This document shows, one piece after another, positions 27,761 to 39,304 of a DNA stretch of 64,000 bases; position 1 is the first letter of the stretch, and each line of letters opens with the position of its first letter. The position numbers were made by a program, and so were the translations under genes. The notes beneath the pieces are model-generated. The model was given only the letters and a program-made list of their open reading frames with translations, was not told the origin of the DNA and made no database searches. The stretch covers positions 5,243,501 to 5,307,500 of the forward strand of contig PQWQ01000001.1 of NCBI GenBank assembly GCA_002943765.1, read 5' to 3'. Source of the DNA: Psoroptes ovis (lineage: Eukaryota; Arthropoda; Arachnida; Sarcoptiformes; Psoroptidae).

Positions 27761-27860
27761 AATTGAAGAAGATGAATTTGTTGAAAATCAAACTCAACGT
27801 TCAACGGCAACAATTATTGATCATCAATCGGTAGCCGATAAAAATTGTTCAATACAATAA
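27761..27860 (+). CDS. Ehbp1: EH domain-binding protein 1, last exon with CaaX box
   Basis: After the acceptor GAATGATAG, the first base completes the Ala codon left by the previous exon. The frame then encodes IEEDEFVENQTQR, a linker, and VADKNCSIQ before TAA. EHBP1 proteins have EEEDEHLE-like sequence at this point and end in a CaaX box, so both the position and the ending fit. CSIQ is a plausible prenylation signal; Gln at the last position favours farnesylation. Prenylation would place the Rab-effector adaptor on endosomal membranes. This ending is the main reason for choosing EHBP1 over MICAL-family proteins. The pyrimidine tract is long, but the last 20 bases before AG are purine-mixed, so the exact border rests on frame and homology. 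Confidence 0.85.
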
Positions 27861-27861
27861 A
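27856..27861 (+). other. AATAAA overlapping the Ehbp1 stop codon
   Basis: The hexamer AATAAA includes the stop codon (TAA at 27858-27860). Another AATAAA at 28305-28310 is a more usual distance for a 3' UTR. Which one is used cannot be told from sequence. Confidence 0.35.
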
Positions 27862-28168
27862 TATTGATGAACTTAGTAACTTGTCTTATTTACATTCAAA
27901 GCTCAATAGGCTGAATGATCATCATCATCGTTTTTTCTAGTCATTTTTTACAATTTTATTCATCGATAAAAATTCATTGAATTTTCATCAATTTGCATTC
28001 TACATCGTCACACTTTTACACAATCAAAGCATGACAAAAATTTATACACGGAAAATAATCAAAAAAAAAAAAAAAAATTTCACTTTTATTGTAATTTGAG
28101 TGTAATATTGATTGTATTTCATTTATTAATCGAAAATTCACTTTTATTTATCATCATCATCATTTATA

Positions 28169-28254
28169 TTGTGGTTGTCCGGAAAGTTCTAGCCGATTTC
28201 GAATGAGCAACTCTATTCGATTAAGCAGAATGAATTATTCGGACAACGACCTAA
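28169..28254 (+). mobile_element. mariner-like MITE, copy 20 (type B, TTGTGG subfamily)
   Basis: Left end reads TTGTGGTTGTCCGGAAAGTT instead of TTAGG, and the right end has an insertion (GGACAACGACCTAATAC). Copy 30 shares both peculiarities. If Ehbp1 mRNA ends at the 28305 poly-A signal, this hairpin is in its 3' UTR. Confidence 0.88.
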
Positions 28255-28559
28255 TACTTTATGTAATTTCAATCAATCAATCAATTTTTTTTGTCAAATT
28301 TCTAAATAAAATAAAACACATTTTCATTGTTTCTTATGGGGCAAATTATTTTCAAATTTTTCTTGTGTTAAATTGAATTCATTTTTTCCTAATATTTTCC
28401 CAATATTTTCTCACGCGTGTAACCATTCTAAGTGTAAAAATATCAAATGTTCGAAACATGAACATGTTCATTCGATTTATGAAATTTAATTTTTCATTTT
28501 TTCATTTTTTTTATTGATTTTTAAAAATGTAAACCAAGCTGCGCAATATGCTGCCACAG

Positions 28560-28577
28560 AGACGTACACGTACGTCT
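28560..28577. repeat. 8-bp inverted repeat AGACGTAC/GTACGTCT
   Basis: Perfect 8-bp arms around AC, in a GC-rich island (CTGCGCAATATGCTGCCAC precedes it) about 0.7 kb after the Ehbp1 stop. Confidence 0.5.
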
Positions 28578-28864
28578 AGATTGTGTGTGCTAGACACCTA
28601 ATACTACTTTTAAAAGGTTTCTGCAAGGTCTTAAAATTTTTTCCTATTTTTTGTAGAATTGAGATAAAAATATACGAACTTTAATCCATGGCACATGGCT
28701 TTTAGCTGCTGCTGCTGCTGCTTAGCTGTTTGTTTAGTGCCTTTACTTGTTATAGTTGTGATGTTTGGCGCAAATTGCTTGACATAATCGAAAAAAGAAA
28801 TTGTTTTCAGAGGGCAAACACACAATAATAATATTTTGACATTTATTTATAATGGATATATATA

Positions 28865-28944
28865 TTAGGTTGCCCGAAAAGTTTTTGCCGATTATATCGT
28901 AGAGAATAATAAGAAAATCGGCAAATACTTATCGGACAACCAAA
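28865..28944 (+). mobile_element. mariner-like MITE, copy 21 (type A)
   Basis: TTAGGTTGCCCGAAAAGTTT left, interior TATATCGTAGAGAATAATAA, right end TTATCGGACAACCAAA. Confidence 0.92.
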
Positions 28945-29663
28945 TATTTGAATGATAATAATTTTGTTGTTGTTTTCGTTGTTTTTGTTGTTTTTCTAAA
29001 ACATTTCTAAAAGTGTAAAATATTTTTCATTTATATGTGTTGTTTTGATTAGTATATATGATGGTACTATTTTATTATTGATCGCAATTGATTAAGATTA
29101 TTCCCGTTATTATTATTAATTATTATTAACTGACACGTGTTTCAATGTATTTTCTTTTCCATTTTTCGTGGAGATTCTCACATTTCACATCAATTTTTAT
29201 GGCATTTTTTTTTTGCCAAATTCTCGATTCCGATCATTTGTTCATTTGTTCATTCACAAAAACTAAAAAAACTCTTAAACCTTGAAGCAAATTAATTAGG
29301 TAACAAATTGATTATCGAGTATATATACTCACTCATTCAAATCATTGAATTTTAATGATGATTCAATTTCACCAATCATTAGATTCGGTTTTACAGGGTA
29401 AATAAATTGAATAAAATAAATGAATGAATGAATGAATGAATTGAAAAAGAAAGAAAATGTTTTGAACATGAATAATAATAATAATAATGAAAAACATCGT
29501 GAAAAATCGTGATTCGATATATCAAATTACTGTGAATTTCAAAAGCCAGAACAACATTAAAAAAATGGCAACTAATAAATTTCATTTCACATTCAATGTA
29601 TGACATTGAATATATCGAGTATTTTGTGCTCAAATTCGTGTCTATTTGTTTATTTATTTATTT

Positions 29664-29744
29664 ATTAGGTTGTCCGAAAAGTTTATGCCGATTATTTCGT
29701 AGAGAATCACGAGAAAATTGGCAAAAACTAATCGGACAACTTAA
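29664..29744 (+). mobile_element. mariner-like MITE, copy 22 (type A)
   Basis: Near-consensus: TTAGGTTGTCCGAAAAGTTT, interior TATTTCGTAGAGAATCACGA, right end ATCGGACAACTTAA. It is inserted in a TTTA repeat that continues on both sides. Confidence 0.92.
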
Positions 29745-29780
29745 TATTTATTTATTTATTTTCCTTGTTTGTTTGTTCAT

Positions 29781-29805
29781 TTGATTTGATTTGATTTGAT
29801 TTGAT
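29781..29805. repeat. (TTGAT)n pentamer repeat
   Basis: Five tandem units close to fold-back copy 22. Confidence 0.8.
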
Positions 29806-30456
29806 TCTGCCAAAATAATTTCAACGATTAAAACAAGTCCAAAAAAAAACATACATATTTCGATCAATCAAAAACATTGATCGATTTTGTCGAGCGAAAA
29901 CAACAACAAAAATAAATGTCAATGTTTCATCATTATCAATGATTATCCTCGTCATCATCTGGGGTCTGAAATCTTTTTTTTCTTGCTTTGTCAAAAAAAA
30001 AAAAACACCAAATAAATTCATATGAATAAATTATCATAAACAATAGCCCTTATTGTATTCAAACGACAACAACAACAACAACAACTTGCGCGACAAGAAT
30101 TTATAAATGAAATACATATATAAAGATGTTCTTCAGCATCAGCATTTTTGTTGCAATATTTAAGATAATTTGACATTTGTGAAATGTTGTTTATTATTGT
30201 TATTTGGTATTTACCAAATGCCCTCCTATCGTGTGTCTCTGTTTCAAAGGTTAGTTATTATTATTGTGTATGATGATCATCAAAAATTTTTCTGGACACA
30301 GGTTTCATCATTTGAAAAATATATTTTTTTTCAAATATTTGATCATCAGTAATGATGATGATGATGGTGATCATTGATCAGCATTCCATACATGTCAGAT
30401 GGCACAAACGAACAAACAAACAAATGATCTCAAATATTTTCATTATTTAGTAAGTA

Positions 30457-30539
30457 TCAAGTTGTCCGTAAAGTTTTGGCCGATTTTCATATAAACAACT
30501 TTATTCAATTAAGCAGAATGAACTTTTCGGACAGTTTAA
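30457..30539 (+). mobile_element. mariner-like MITE, copy 23 (type B)
   Basis: Left end ATCAAGTTGTCCGTAAAGTT, interior AACAACTTTATTCAATTAAG, right end TTTTCGGACAGTTTAA. Confidence 0.87.
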
Positions 30540-31239
30540 TATATTCTATTTAGATTATTCGTAGAAAATGATGGAAAAAATGCAAATTTTTCTATCATTT
30601 GCATTTGCTCAACGATTAATTTCGATTGATTTTTCTCAAATCTACGAATGCATTCAATTTGTATGTACAAATGTACGATATTTTTCCATAGAAAAATATG
30701 GCAAAAAAAAATAAATAATTTGTATCTAATCTTCGATATCGATGATCATCTGTATCATCATAAATGATTTGAATTAATTTTTGATATTTTTGTCCATGAT
30801 CATCATCTGTTTGATTGATTTTAGCCTTTTTTCCTTTTATATTTGCAATCAAATCAATCATTTTCAAGAAAAAAAAATTGATTGATTTATGATTCAATCA
30901 ATCAATCATTCAATTAAATGATTGAATATTCATTTATACAGTATTTGTATCGATGATTAATCGATAAATTGTGAAATTATTGATAAAATTTCTGTGTAAA
31001 ATTCATCAGCCTTTTTTGTTTGTGGAATATTTTTTTTTGCAGTCCTTTGATAAGGTCTTGAATGATAAGGTCCAAAATTAATTTGGAATCAAAACCTTGT
31101 AATTAAGTAAATTGATTCGGTTTATTATCTAGATTCGGTTTACCATCTATTCGATATCTCAAAATTCCGAAATCTATTTTCCATAAACCAAATAAATGAA
31201 TAATATTTCACCAATTCTTTTCTTATGATTTTTTTTCTA

Positions 31240-31319
31240 TTAGGTTGTCCGGAAAATTTGTGCCAGTTATATCGTAGAAAATCATTATAAAATCGGCCAA
31301 AACTTTTCGGACAACCTAA
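31240..31319 (+). mobile_element. mariner-like MITE, copy 24 (type A)
   Basis: TTAGGTTGTCCGGAAAATTT left, interior TATATCGTAGAAAATCATTA, right end TTTTCGGACAACCTAA. Confidence 0.92.
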
Positions 31320-31974
31320 TATTTAAACAAATTGATTATTCAATGTAAATTTCAATAGAAAATCATTATTATTGAGAATTATTTTCAATGTTTTTCATTT
31401 CATAGCATTTTTTTGTTTTTTTTTGTTTATTTTTTTGATTATCATCATCATCATCATCGCAATCGACTGATTCGATGGTATATAAACACTCTAAACACTG
31501 ATAGACTAGAATAATTCATGAATGACTGCAGTAAACTGAAGCGAGAAATGGTGATAATGAATTTCGAGGTTTTCTCGATGGTTGGTTCTATCGACAAGGA
31601 CCATGGCCTTTCATTCATTTATTATTTCAACAATATTTCAAAGCGTGAAACACTGTGAAAAAGCGTGTGTAAATTCAATTATTCTTAATGCATTTTTTAT
31701 ATTTAAAAAAAAATATTATTCTTTTGAACAATCAAAGCTTTGAATATTTATGAATTATTTTAAAACCATCACCCTTGATGATGATGATGATGATGATGAT
31801 GCATCATTGATATTATTTATTTTTTCAAAATGCAACGAAAATGTCAATATTTATCTTTCACTATGCACACAACGTTTGAATGCAGATTCATTTTTACGGA
31901 GACATATTCCGTTGTGTGGCATGGCATGGATTCAGCCGGTTTTAGTCCTACAAAAATTTCAAAAAAAACATTGC

Positions 31975-32000
31975 CACACACACACACACACACACACACA
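31975..32000. repeat. (CA)13 microsatellite
   Basis: Uninterrupted CA dinucleotides. They supply the His-Thr run in a spurious open frame here. Confidence 0.9.
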
Positions 32001-32176
32001 TACAATTATCATTAAAAAACATGACCATAAAATAAATAAATTTTCGAAAACCCTGTCAAAACCTTTGAAAAACATTGCGAAATTCACAAATACATACATT
32101 AATTTCATTGATTTTTGATTCCAATAAGAATCCAAGTTAATGTATCCACCAAGAACGATTCAGAATTGATAATAAT

Positions 32177-32218
32177 AATAATAATGGAATAATAGTTTAA
32201 TATTATTCCATTATTATT
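32177..32218. repeat. perfect 18-bp hairpin
   Basis: Arms 32177-32194 and 32201-32218 are exact inverted copies (core GGAATAATA/TATTATTCC) around a GTTTAA loop. It is unrelated to the TTAGGTTGTCC elements. Confidence 0.7.
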
Positions 32219-32702
32219 TTATAGAAAATGTTTCAAATAAAGAATATAGTTTCATTTATTATTATTATCCTGGTGAAACCATTCCTGATAAAAATTCTAT
32301 TAAAAGCACATTCGAGAGCCCTGTATCCATGTATTCCGATATATAATGCTACTCATTGTCATGTGTATCTTGTGTGCATGTGTATGTTTGCCCATGCAAT
32401 TTTGATGCGAATGATGAGGTTCCCGAGCACAGAATCTCAAAAACCGAACATAATAATAACAATAAACTTGACAATTTTTTCTTGATTGTATTTGTAACAA
32501 GCATTTGTGTTTCCGATTTTCAAAAATTCAAAATTTTGGAGAATCCCTCTCTGAGTGTGTGTGTGTATTTATTCACTTATGTTATACACATTTATTATCC
32601 GCTTGTTTAATGTCCATTATCATTTTTTTGATTTTTGATTTTTCCCGATTTTTTTCCGTTTGTTTGTCGGAGATTTTTCAAGATTTCAGGGTGTCTTTGT
32701 GA

Positions 32703-32727
32703 GTGTGTGTGTGTGTGTGTGTGTGTG
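32703..32727. repeat. (GT)12 microsatellite
   Basis: Uninterrupted GT dinucleotides after GTGA. Confidence 0.9.
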
Positions 32728-33450
32728 ATCCAACAGCCTTTTTCAGAATGAAATAATTGAATTCACTAAATTTTGGGATGAAATGAGAGAGGGATATATG
32801 AAAGGATGTGAAGCCACACACATTGCATACATTCATTCTTCTGTATGTTTCATTCTGTGAAAATATAAACACATTTGACATTTTCTCATTCAAAATCAAA
32901 TTAATTTGTGTGTTTGACTGTGAAATTCAATTTTCAATTTAGTAGTCCATAATCTATCCAACTATGCGCATAAACATTTTTAGATTTGAAAAATTTGAAA
33001 AAAATGTTCAAGTCAATCAATCGATGATAAACAAGAATAGATGCGCATTCTATCTATCTATTTGAACACAAAGGTTCAAAATGCTATATCGATATTTTGC
33101 TGCTTGATTACTAATGATTGTTTGAAATTCACTCGATGACTGTTCAATTTTTTCCATGTTTATTGGAAAAATATACATTTTCACTGTTGTGTGTTTTTTT
33201 GTCATATGCAGCATTATTTTGCAGTGTTTTTTGATGCATTTTTTGTATTTCTTTGAATAAACGTATTAATAATGGACCACGAAAAGACGCTGCTATTTCG
33301 ATGCTGCAAAAAGCGAAACGCAGCTAAAACGAAACGTTTCAAGAAATTGAATTTAATATTTCAGATTTTAAGAAATGAAAATAAATAAAATAAAAAAAAA
33401 AGAAGAAAAACACGACATAACATTTGAATTAGTAAAAAACTCGTATATAT

Positions 33451-33532
33451 TTTGAATGTCCAGAAAGTTTTTGCTCATTTTTCATCGACAACTCTATTCG
33501 ATTAAGCGTTATGAACTTTTCGGACAGCTTAA
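33451..33532 (+). mobile_element. mariner-like MITE, copy 25 (type B, degenerate left end)
   Basis: Left arm TTTGAATGTCCAGAAAGTTT is eroded. Interior GACAACTCTATTCGATTAAG is consensus. Right end TTTTCGGACAGCTTAA. Confidence 0.88.
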
Positions 33533-34082
33533 TATTTTGAATGTGTTTGTGTGTGTGTTTGTTTGTATATTTATTTATTTATTTATATTTTTACCATTGA
33601 AACACATATACAAACAAGCAAAAAAAAAAAAAACATTTCGAAAAACGGGAATGGCTATATGTTTGCTGTTGTTTGCCATTGTTGATGATCATCATGAGCA
33701 GTATTATTATTATTATTATTTGTATTTGTATGTATGTTTGATGCATGAACAACAGCATCATCGACTTGAAGCAATTTAAAGAAACAGCAACAGCAGCAAT
33801 TGAACAAACAGCCAAGAAAACATCAATGAAAAAAAAGGCTGCTTGACTAGCTTTTCTCTCTCGATCACCATCACCATTACCATCATCGCCATCGTCATCG
33901 TAATCATCAATGATCGTCGCAGCCATATTCACATTCATTTTTTTTTGAATTTTTATTTTTGGTTGCTTTGCTTTTTGCCATTTGCTTCGCGATTGACCAA
34001 ATGTTTTTAAATCATTGTTTTTTTTGTGTGAATCATGCTAAAAATGATGATTTTTTTTTCTTGCTTCGAAATGATCTTGATG

Positions 34083-34110
34083 TGTATGGTGTATGGTGTA
34101 TGGTGTATGG
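34083..34110. repeat. (TGTATGG)4 heptamer repeat
   Basis: Four exact tandem heptamers. Confidence 0.85.
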
Positions 34111-35037
34111 TCATCTGAATTTTGAACTTGATAAGAATACCTTGAGAGCATAGAAATTGGATTAAGACAAACATATATTTTCAAATATTTGAAGCCTGTT
34201 GTCATACACAATATTTTTAAAAATTATTTATATTTTTTGGTGCAATTTTTTAAACTTGTGTCATCATCATCCATTTGATTCAATTCATTCATCAACTTAC
34301 AAAAAATTTGTGTGATAATTTGTCAATGTGTGTGTATGCATGCATTCATTGAGATATGCTAATCAATGTAAATCAAAATTCATCAAAATCATTGAACTAA
34401 TATAATTCGAAGATTATGATCTTTATATTAATTTAAATTCGCCATTGAAAGAGTTGCATTTTTTAAATTAATTGTTTTTTTTGTTTCAAATGATAATCAT
34501 TTCGCAAAATGAATTCAATTTAAATGTTGTCAATTTGAATATTTTAAATTTTAAATTTTCAAATTCAATTGAATTATATCCTTATTTTGAATTGTGTTTA
34601 TCACAAAGAAAATAATCGATTAGATTAATGAATAAATTTTGGAAAATATTTGAATTTAAATTGTGTGTTTCCATCTATGCTACACATTTTCATTTCAAAT
34701 GTCTTCAACGTTTAAATGTTATGAATCACCGCTAAAACATCAGTAAAACAATCGTAAAATGGATCGTTTGACCACCAAAAAATTTAGATCAAAGAATTGA
34801 TTATCCGCATATTCCCCAAAGATATTCTTGTCAAAAAATTCATTTGCTGTGTGCTTTTTTGTGTGCTGCATATAAATGTGTGAATTAGTGTGTTCGCTTT
34901 AAAATTAAATTCTCAATGTTTTAAATGTCTTAATCAACAACGATTTGATAAACTACGATCGAGATGATAAGATAATTTTTGAAATCTTTAAAAAAATATT
35001 CTGTTTTTTCTTTTCTTGTATGTCATATATTCTTCAA

Positions 35038-35519
35038 ATGGATGAAATAAATAACGACGAAAACGAAAACGGTGATATAATAATAATAAATAACAAAAAC
35101 GATAAGAATCAACATCAACATCAGCGACATCATCAACATCAGCATCGTCAACAACAAGTTGAACAACAGCAACAACGACAAACACAACAGTTCAATCTGA
35201 ATCAGCACCATCATCATCCGCATCATCAACATAAAAATCTTGATAATCAACAATTATTAGATGAACAAGATAAGATAATCAATGTTATTGATGAACAAAC
35301 ATCAACCAAAACACCAGCAGCAACAACGACGAACACATCAACAATTGTTGCAACATCAACAGTAGTCACAACAACAATAGCCTCAACAGCATCATCATCG
35401 AATAGAATTGATAATTCAAATCAATTACTAGATAATAATAATCAAAACAATATCGCTTCGACATCATCATTGTCATCATCTCAGCATCATCAACATCATC
35501 AACATTTAAATTATTTAAC
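35038..35519 (+). CDS. probable first coding exon of Otx (Gln/His-rich)
   Basis: The frame from ATG at 35038 (G at +4) runs MDEINNDENENGD, then a Gln/His block, an acidic LLDEQDKIINVIDEQ stretch and a Ser/Thr/Asn-rich tail to LNYL. It ends at a consensus donor, AC/GTAAGT. It gives 160 codons plus two bases. The next recognisable + strand exon, Otx 52737, starts with one base of a codon, so joining gives Thr and keeps frame. Composition (Gln, His, Asn, Ser) matches the Otx exon. The link is inference: there is no homology for this part, and an unseen exon or another gene could be involved. An in-frame upstream ATG at 35020 has a poorer context. That a stop follows directly after the donor supports splicing here. 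Confidence 0.6.
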
Positions 35520-35922
35520 GTAAGTTTATTTCATTCTATTTTTTCAATTTCCAATCATTTCATAGACGTAAATCAATCAAAAGACTTGTTTGAAATAACC
35601 AATATTCAATGTGAATCGAGAATGTTTCTCGAAAAGGTTCAATTTCTGTAGAAAATTCAAAATTTTACACCTGATATTTACCCATTTGGTAGAACTGAAT
35701 TCCCAAAAAAATGATAACATTTAGACTGTTTACATTATTTGAATTTATGAAAATTTATTTCATTCATTTCATTTTATTTCATTCTTCATGTGATTATATG
35801 ATTTGGCGTGTTTAGCCATATTCGACAGTTTCGGGAGTTGGACAAGTAATTCAACACAGTGTAATTCTATGTTTCAAACATTTTTTTTTTCGATCACTGT
35901 AGCTGATCTGTTGCTTTCGATG

Positions 35923-35945
35923 CTCTCTCTCTCTCTCTCTCTCTG
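35923..35945. repeat. (CT)n tract, about 11 units
   Basis: Uninterrupted CT dinucleotides 0.4 kb after the donor of the 35-kb exon. The complement is GAGAG, the core of GAGA-factor sites in arthropods; regulatory use is speculative. Confidence 0.8.
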
Positions 35946-37506
35946 TCTGAATGTACCCAAACACTGATAATGATCAATTCAATGATCATTGAATGAATGA
36001 TTGAATCAATGAATGATCAGTGTTTGTGGTATGAATGGTAATAAAAACGATGAATATTTCAAGTCGTTATTTATACAGAGTTTGACATTTATTGACTCTT
36101 TTTTTTCGTTCTCGTTCTTCTCTACCATTCGCTTATTCATTTTGAAACATTCATCCATTTCGTATTTGACATTTTGTTTTGTCAATTCGTTTTTTTGCCA
36201 AAACTCAATGCAAACCTTGTGCTATCCATGAAACTTTAAATTTTGAAAATTAAAAAAAAATCAAATATATCAGGTATCAATGGTCTATGAAAAACAAATG
36301 TGTACAGGTGTTGTTTGTTATATTTATTTATTTACATCAAATTTAATATTTGAATTCAAATAAAATCAAAAACGATAATGTTTGATCAACCAGAGTATTT
36401 ACTTATTTTATATCTTCTCATAGGTATAAAATGAATAAATAAATAAAAATGTTAATTTCCATTTAAATTGAATCATTGGAAAACTCGTGGAAATAAACAT
36501 AAACTGTCCAACAAGAAGTCATTTAATTTTCATTTTCAATTGACTATTTTCAATGAAAATAAATTGATTTGAAAATTCATTCATTATCTCATCGTAATTA
36601 TTATTCCAAATGAGATATTATCATTCATATATATCAGTGTATCCTTTACTTGATCCATGAATACTTTCGAATCGAAAAATAGAAATGTGAAAAAAAGATT
36701 CAATTGTAAGCCCTTGTACATTTTAAAATTTCATTTAAAATAAATTAAAAATCAAAATGCAAACATAAAAAAAAACTCCATAGAACAAACGTTATAAATG
36801 TAAATTTCAAATTTCTTAAACTTTCTTAAACAAATGAGTCTGAATTTTGTAATGATAATAATAATAATATTGAAATTATGTAAATTTTCATACTTGAAAA
36901 ATTGAAATTCTCAAAAATTTCTACAATTTATATTAATTAGCATTCAACATTCACTCAATATGAATATTTCCAATTTGTTTCTATGCAGAAGCAGCAGCAG
37001 AAGCATCAGCATGTGCAAGACACACAAATCACACACACACACAACAGCATTTCAAGTCTAAAATTCAATAATAATAATAATCATTATCAATAATTATTAA
37101 ATGCTTGTTACTTTGTGTGCTTTATGCTCCATTCCAAATGATGATGGTCAGGTTGTCAACGTCATCATCGTCATCATCCTTAGAGCAAGTGTCTCTGTTG
37201 GATGCTTGCAATATCAAATGTATTTCTGTACAAAAATTATCAGAAATTGCCACAATTTCATTATTTTTTGATAGAAATTTGACAGAACAAATGAAATATA
37301 TTGAATTTTGATGATAATCAAATTGAAATACAAACACATATAAACAGCTATAACCTTGATTGTTTATATTTTTTTTTATTTGAGAATTTTTTGAAAATAT
37401 CGAATATGTGATATGTTCAATTGAAAAAAACAGCAGCAGCAGCAGCAGGATAAAATTGCATTCATATTCAATTCATTGCATTCAATAAATGATCAAAATG
37501 CAAATA

Positions 37507-37587
37507 TTAGATTGTCCGAAAAGTTTTTGCCGATTATATTGTAGCGGATCTATTAGAAAATCGACAAAAACTTATCGGACAATCTAA
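37507..37587 (+). mobile_element. mariner-like MITE, copy 26 (type A)
   Basis: TTAGATTGTCCGAAAAGTTT left, interior TATATTGTAGCGGATCTATT, right end TTATCGGACAATCTAA. The left-end G-to-A change (TTAGATTG) is matched by TCTAA on the right. Confidence 0.92.
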
Positions 37588-39282
37588 TATTTTCATATGT
37601 AAATATCAAAAATTTATTTTCATTTCATTTTTTCCAATATTTTCCATTTCGAACTAAATTTGACAGATTACCTGTGTTTCATTTTTTTTTTTTTTTTTTT
37701 GATGATGATTTTGATTGTTCGAAAATCAATAATAGCAATTTGTATATGTTAATATCGCGCTATTTATAAATTTCATATCAAATTCAAATTCAAAATTTTT
37801 GAATTTTCAAATCATTTCGGTGTTGATATATTTGCATTTGATTTCTTACCATTATTTTTGTGATTATTTGGTGTCAGTTTTCGAAGGCGAATATCAAAGT
37901 AAGGGGAAACGAAAAGAAATATGTCAATTAATTTCTTATTCATATTCATTTATTGATAAATAATTACAACAAATTTCCCTTGTTGATGGTCAAGGTAACC
38001 ATAAAATATTATTTTTTGCTAAACAATGAGAATAGAAAATCAATCATGAATCAATCAATCAATCACAAATTGATCAAAAAATTTTCGATAAATTTCAGAA
38101 AATAATAATGAATGATTATTGTAATAAGAGTAGCTTTGAACACATGATTTACTTGAACATTAATTATTATTATTAAATATCACGAACAATTGATATTTCA
38201 TTGATATTCATATGTACAAGCGAGCGAGAGAAATGAATATTTCGAAAAATGTTTCGAAATTCAAGTGTGTATGAATTTCAAGTAACAACTCAATTCATAT
38301 TCGTATAAGTGTTTATGCGTGTGAATTTTTCATGAATTTTCTTTGATTGTTTTGTTTCACCTTTTACCTGTAAGTGTAAAGAAAAGGTCAAAACACTTTC
38401 AAGTGTTTTTTTTGCTTCAATTTCATTTCATTGATCAGCCATTTTCTTATCAAAAATTTGATTGAAATTTGATTTGAAAAATTACCTCTGGAAATTCTCA
38501 TTGAAAGTCTATTGAGAATCATATACGATATTTTCATCATTCATAAAAGGTGTTTTGGATTCATCTTGGCCAAAATTGTTTTCTTCGATTGAATTCATAT
38601 CAAATTAAATCTGATCATATTACTGTTGATCTGTCACCAATTTTTGCCCATTTTTTTTTGGTCAAAATTTTTGTAAAAAAATAGGAACTAACCGGTAATC
38701 ATTCGAATGCAATAAAGGCGTGCGTCGTCGTTTTTGAAGGCTATGGTCTTGTTTCATTCAAATTCAAATCGAAATTTGAATTATTGAATGGCCTGAATTT
38801 CATATTTTTCTTTGAATCGATACAAAAAAGGTTTCAATCATTTTGAAAACGACGAAAATAATTATTTTGAAATTGATTCAATTTCAAATTTTTATTTTTT
38901 GTCAATGAAACTTGTGTAAATGAGTGATTCACAAACATTGTGAATTTAATAACAATAAAAATTGAAACATTGACCCAGTGGAAACAGTTTTTTTTCCATT
39001 GTTCAAATCAATTCAATTCAATTCAAAGTCTTGAACCAAAATTTGACAGTTGTAAAATGGTAAAAATGTTACAACGACCAAAGCAACGACAACAACAACA
39101 ACACTTTTGACAATGAAAATTAACACATTCAATTCATTCATTCACACAATCATTGATTGATTGAATCAATCAATCAATCAATCAAAATTGTAATATATTT
39201 CAAAACTAATCAAAGTCTCATTCATGAGCATTCATTCACATTTTGTTTCATATTCATAATTTCATCACAACGATCATTGACC

Positions 39283-39304
39283 ATCGATCGATCGATCGAT
39301 CGAT
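39283..39304. repeat. (ATCG)n microsatellite
   Basis: Five tandem ATCG units. Confidence 0.85.

Larger units (their letters stand above)
27861..35037. other. intergenic region between Ehbp1 and the Otx first exon
   Basis: Contains the Ehbp1 3' UTR, six fold-back elements (28169 to 33451), CA and GT microsatellites around 32 kb, an 18-bp perfect hairpin at 32177 and a heptamer repeat at 34083. Open frames of 60-122 codons occur, mostly built on simple repeats; none is recognisable. A promoter for the + strand exon at 35038 should lie at its right end. Confidence 0.6.

Noticed and set aside
31750..32118. 122-codon open frame (+)
   Set aside because: It is held open by a GAT repeat (Asp run) and a CA repeat (His-Thr run); a second frame is open across the same bases; no homology or splice context.
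33591..33938. 115-codon open frame on the - strand
   Set aside because: Built from GAT and ATT repeats (Asp and Ile runs), overlapping an equally long + frame; no recognisable domain.
34871..34876. TATAAA as promoter of the 35-kb exon
   Set aside because: TATAAA is frequent in DNA this AT-rich; there is no initiator or other support, so it is not listed as a feature.
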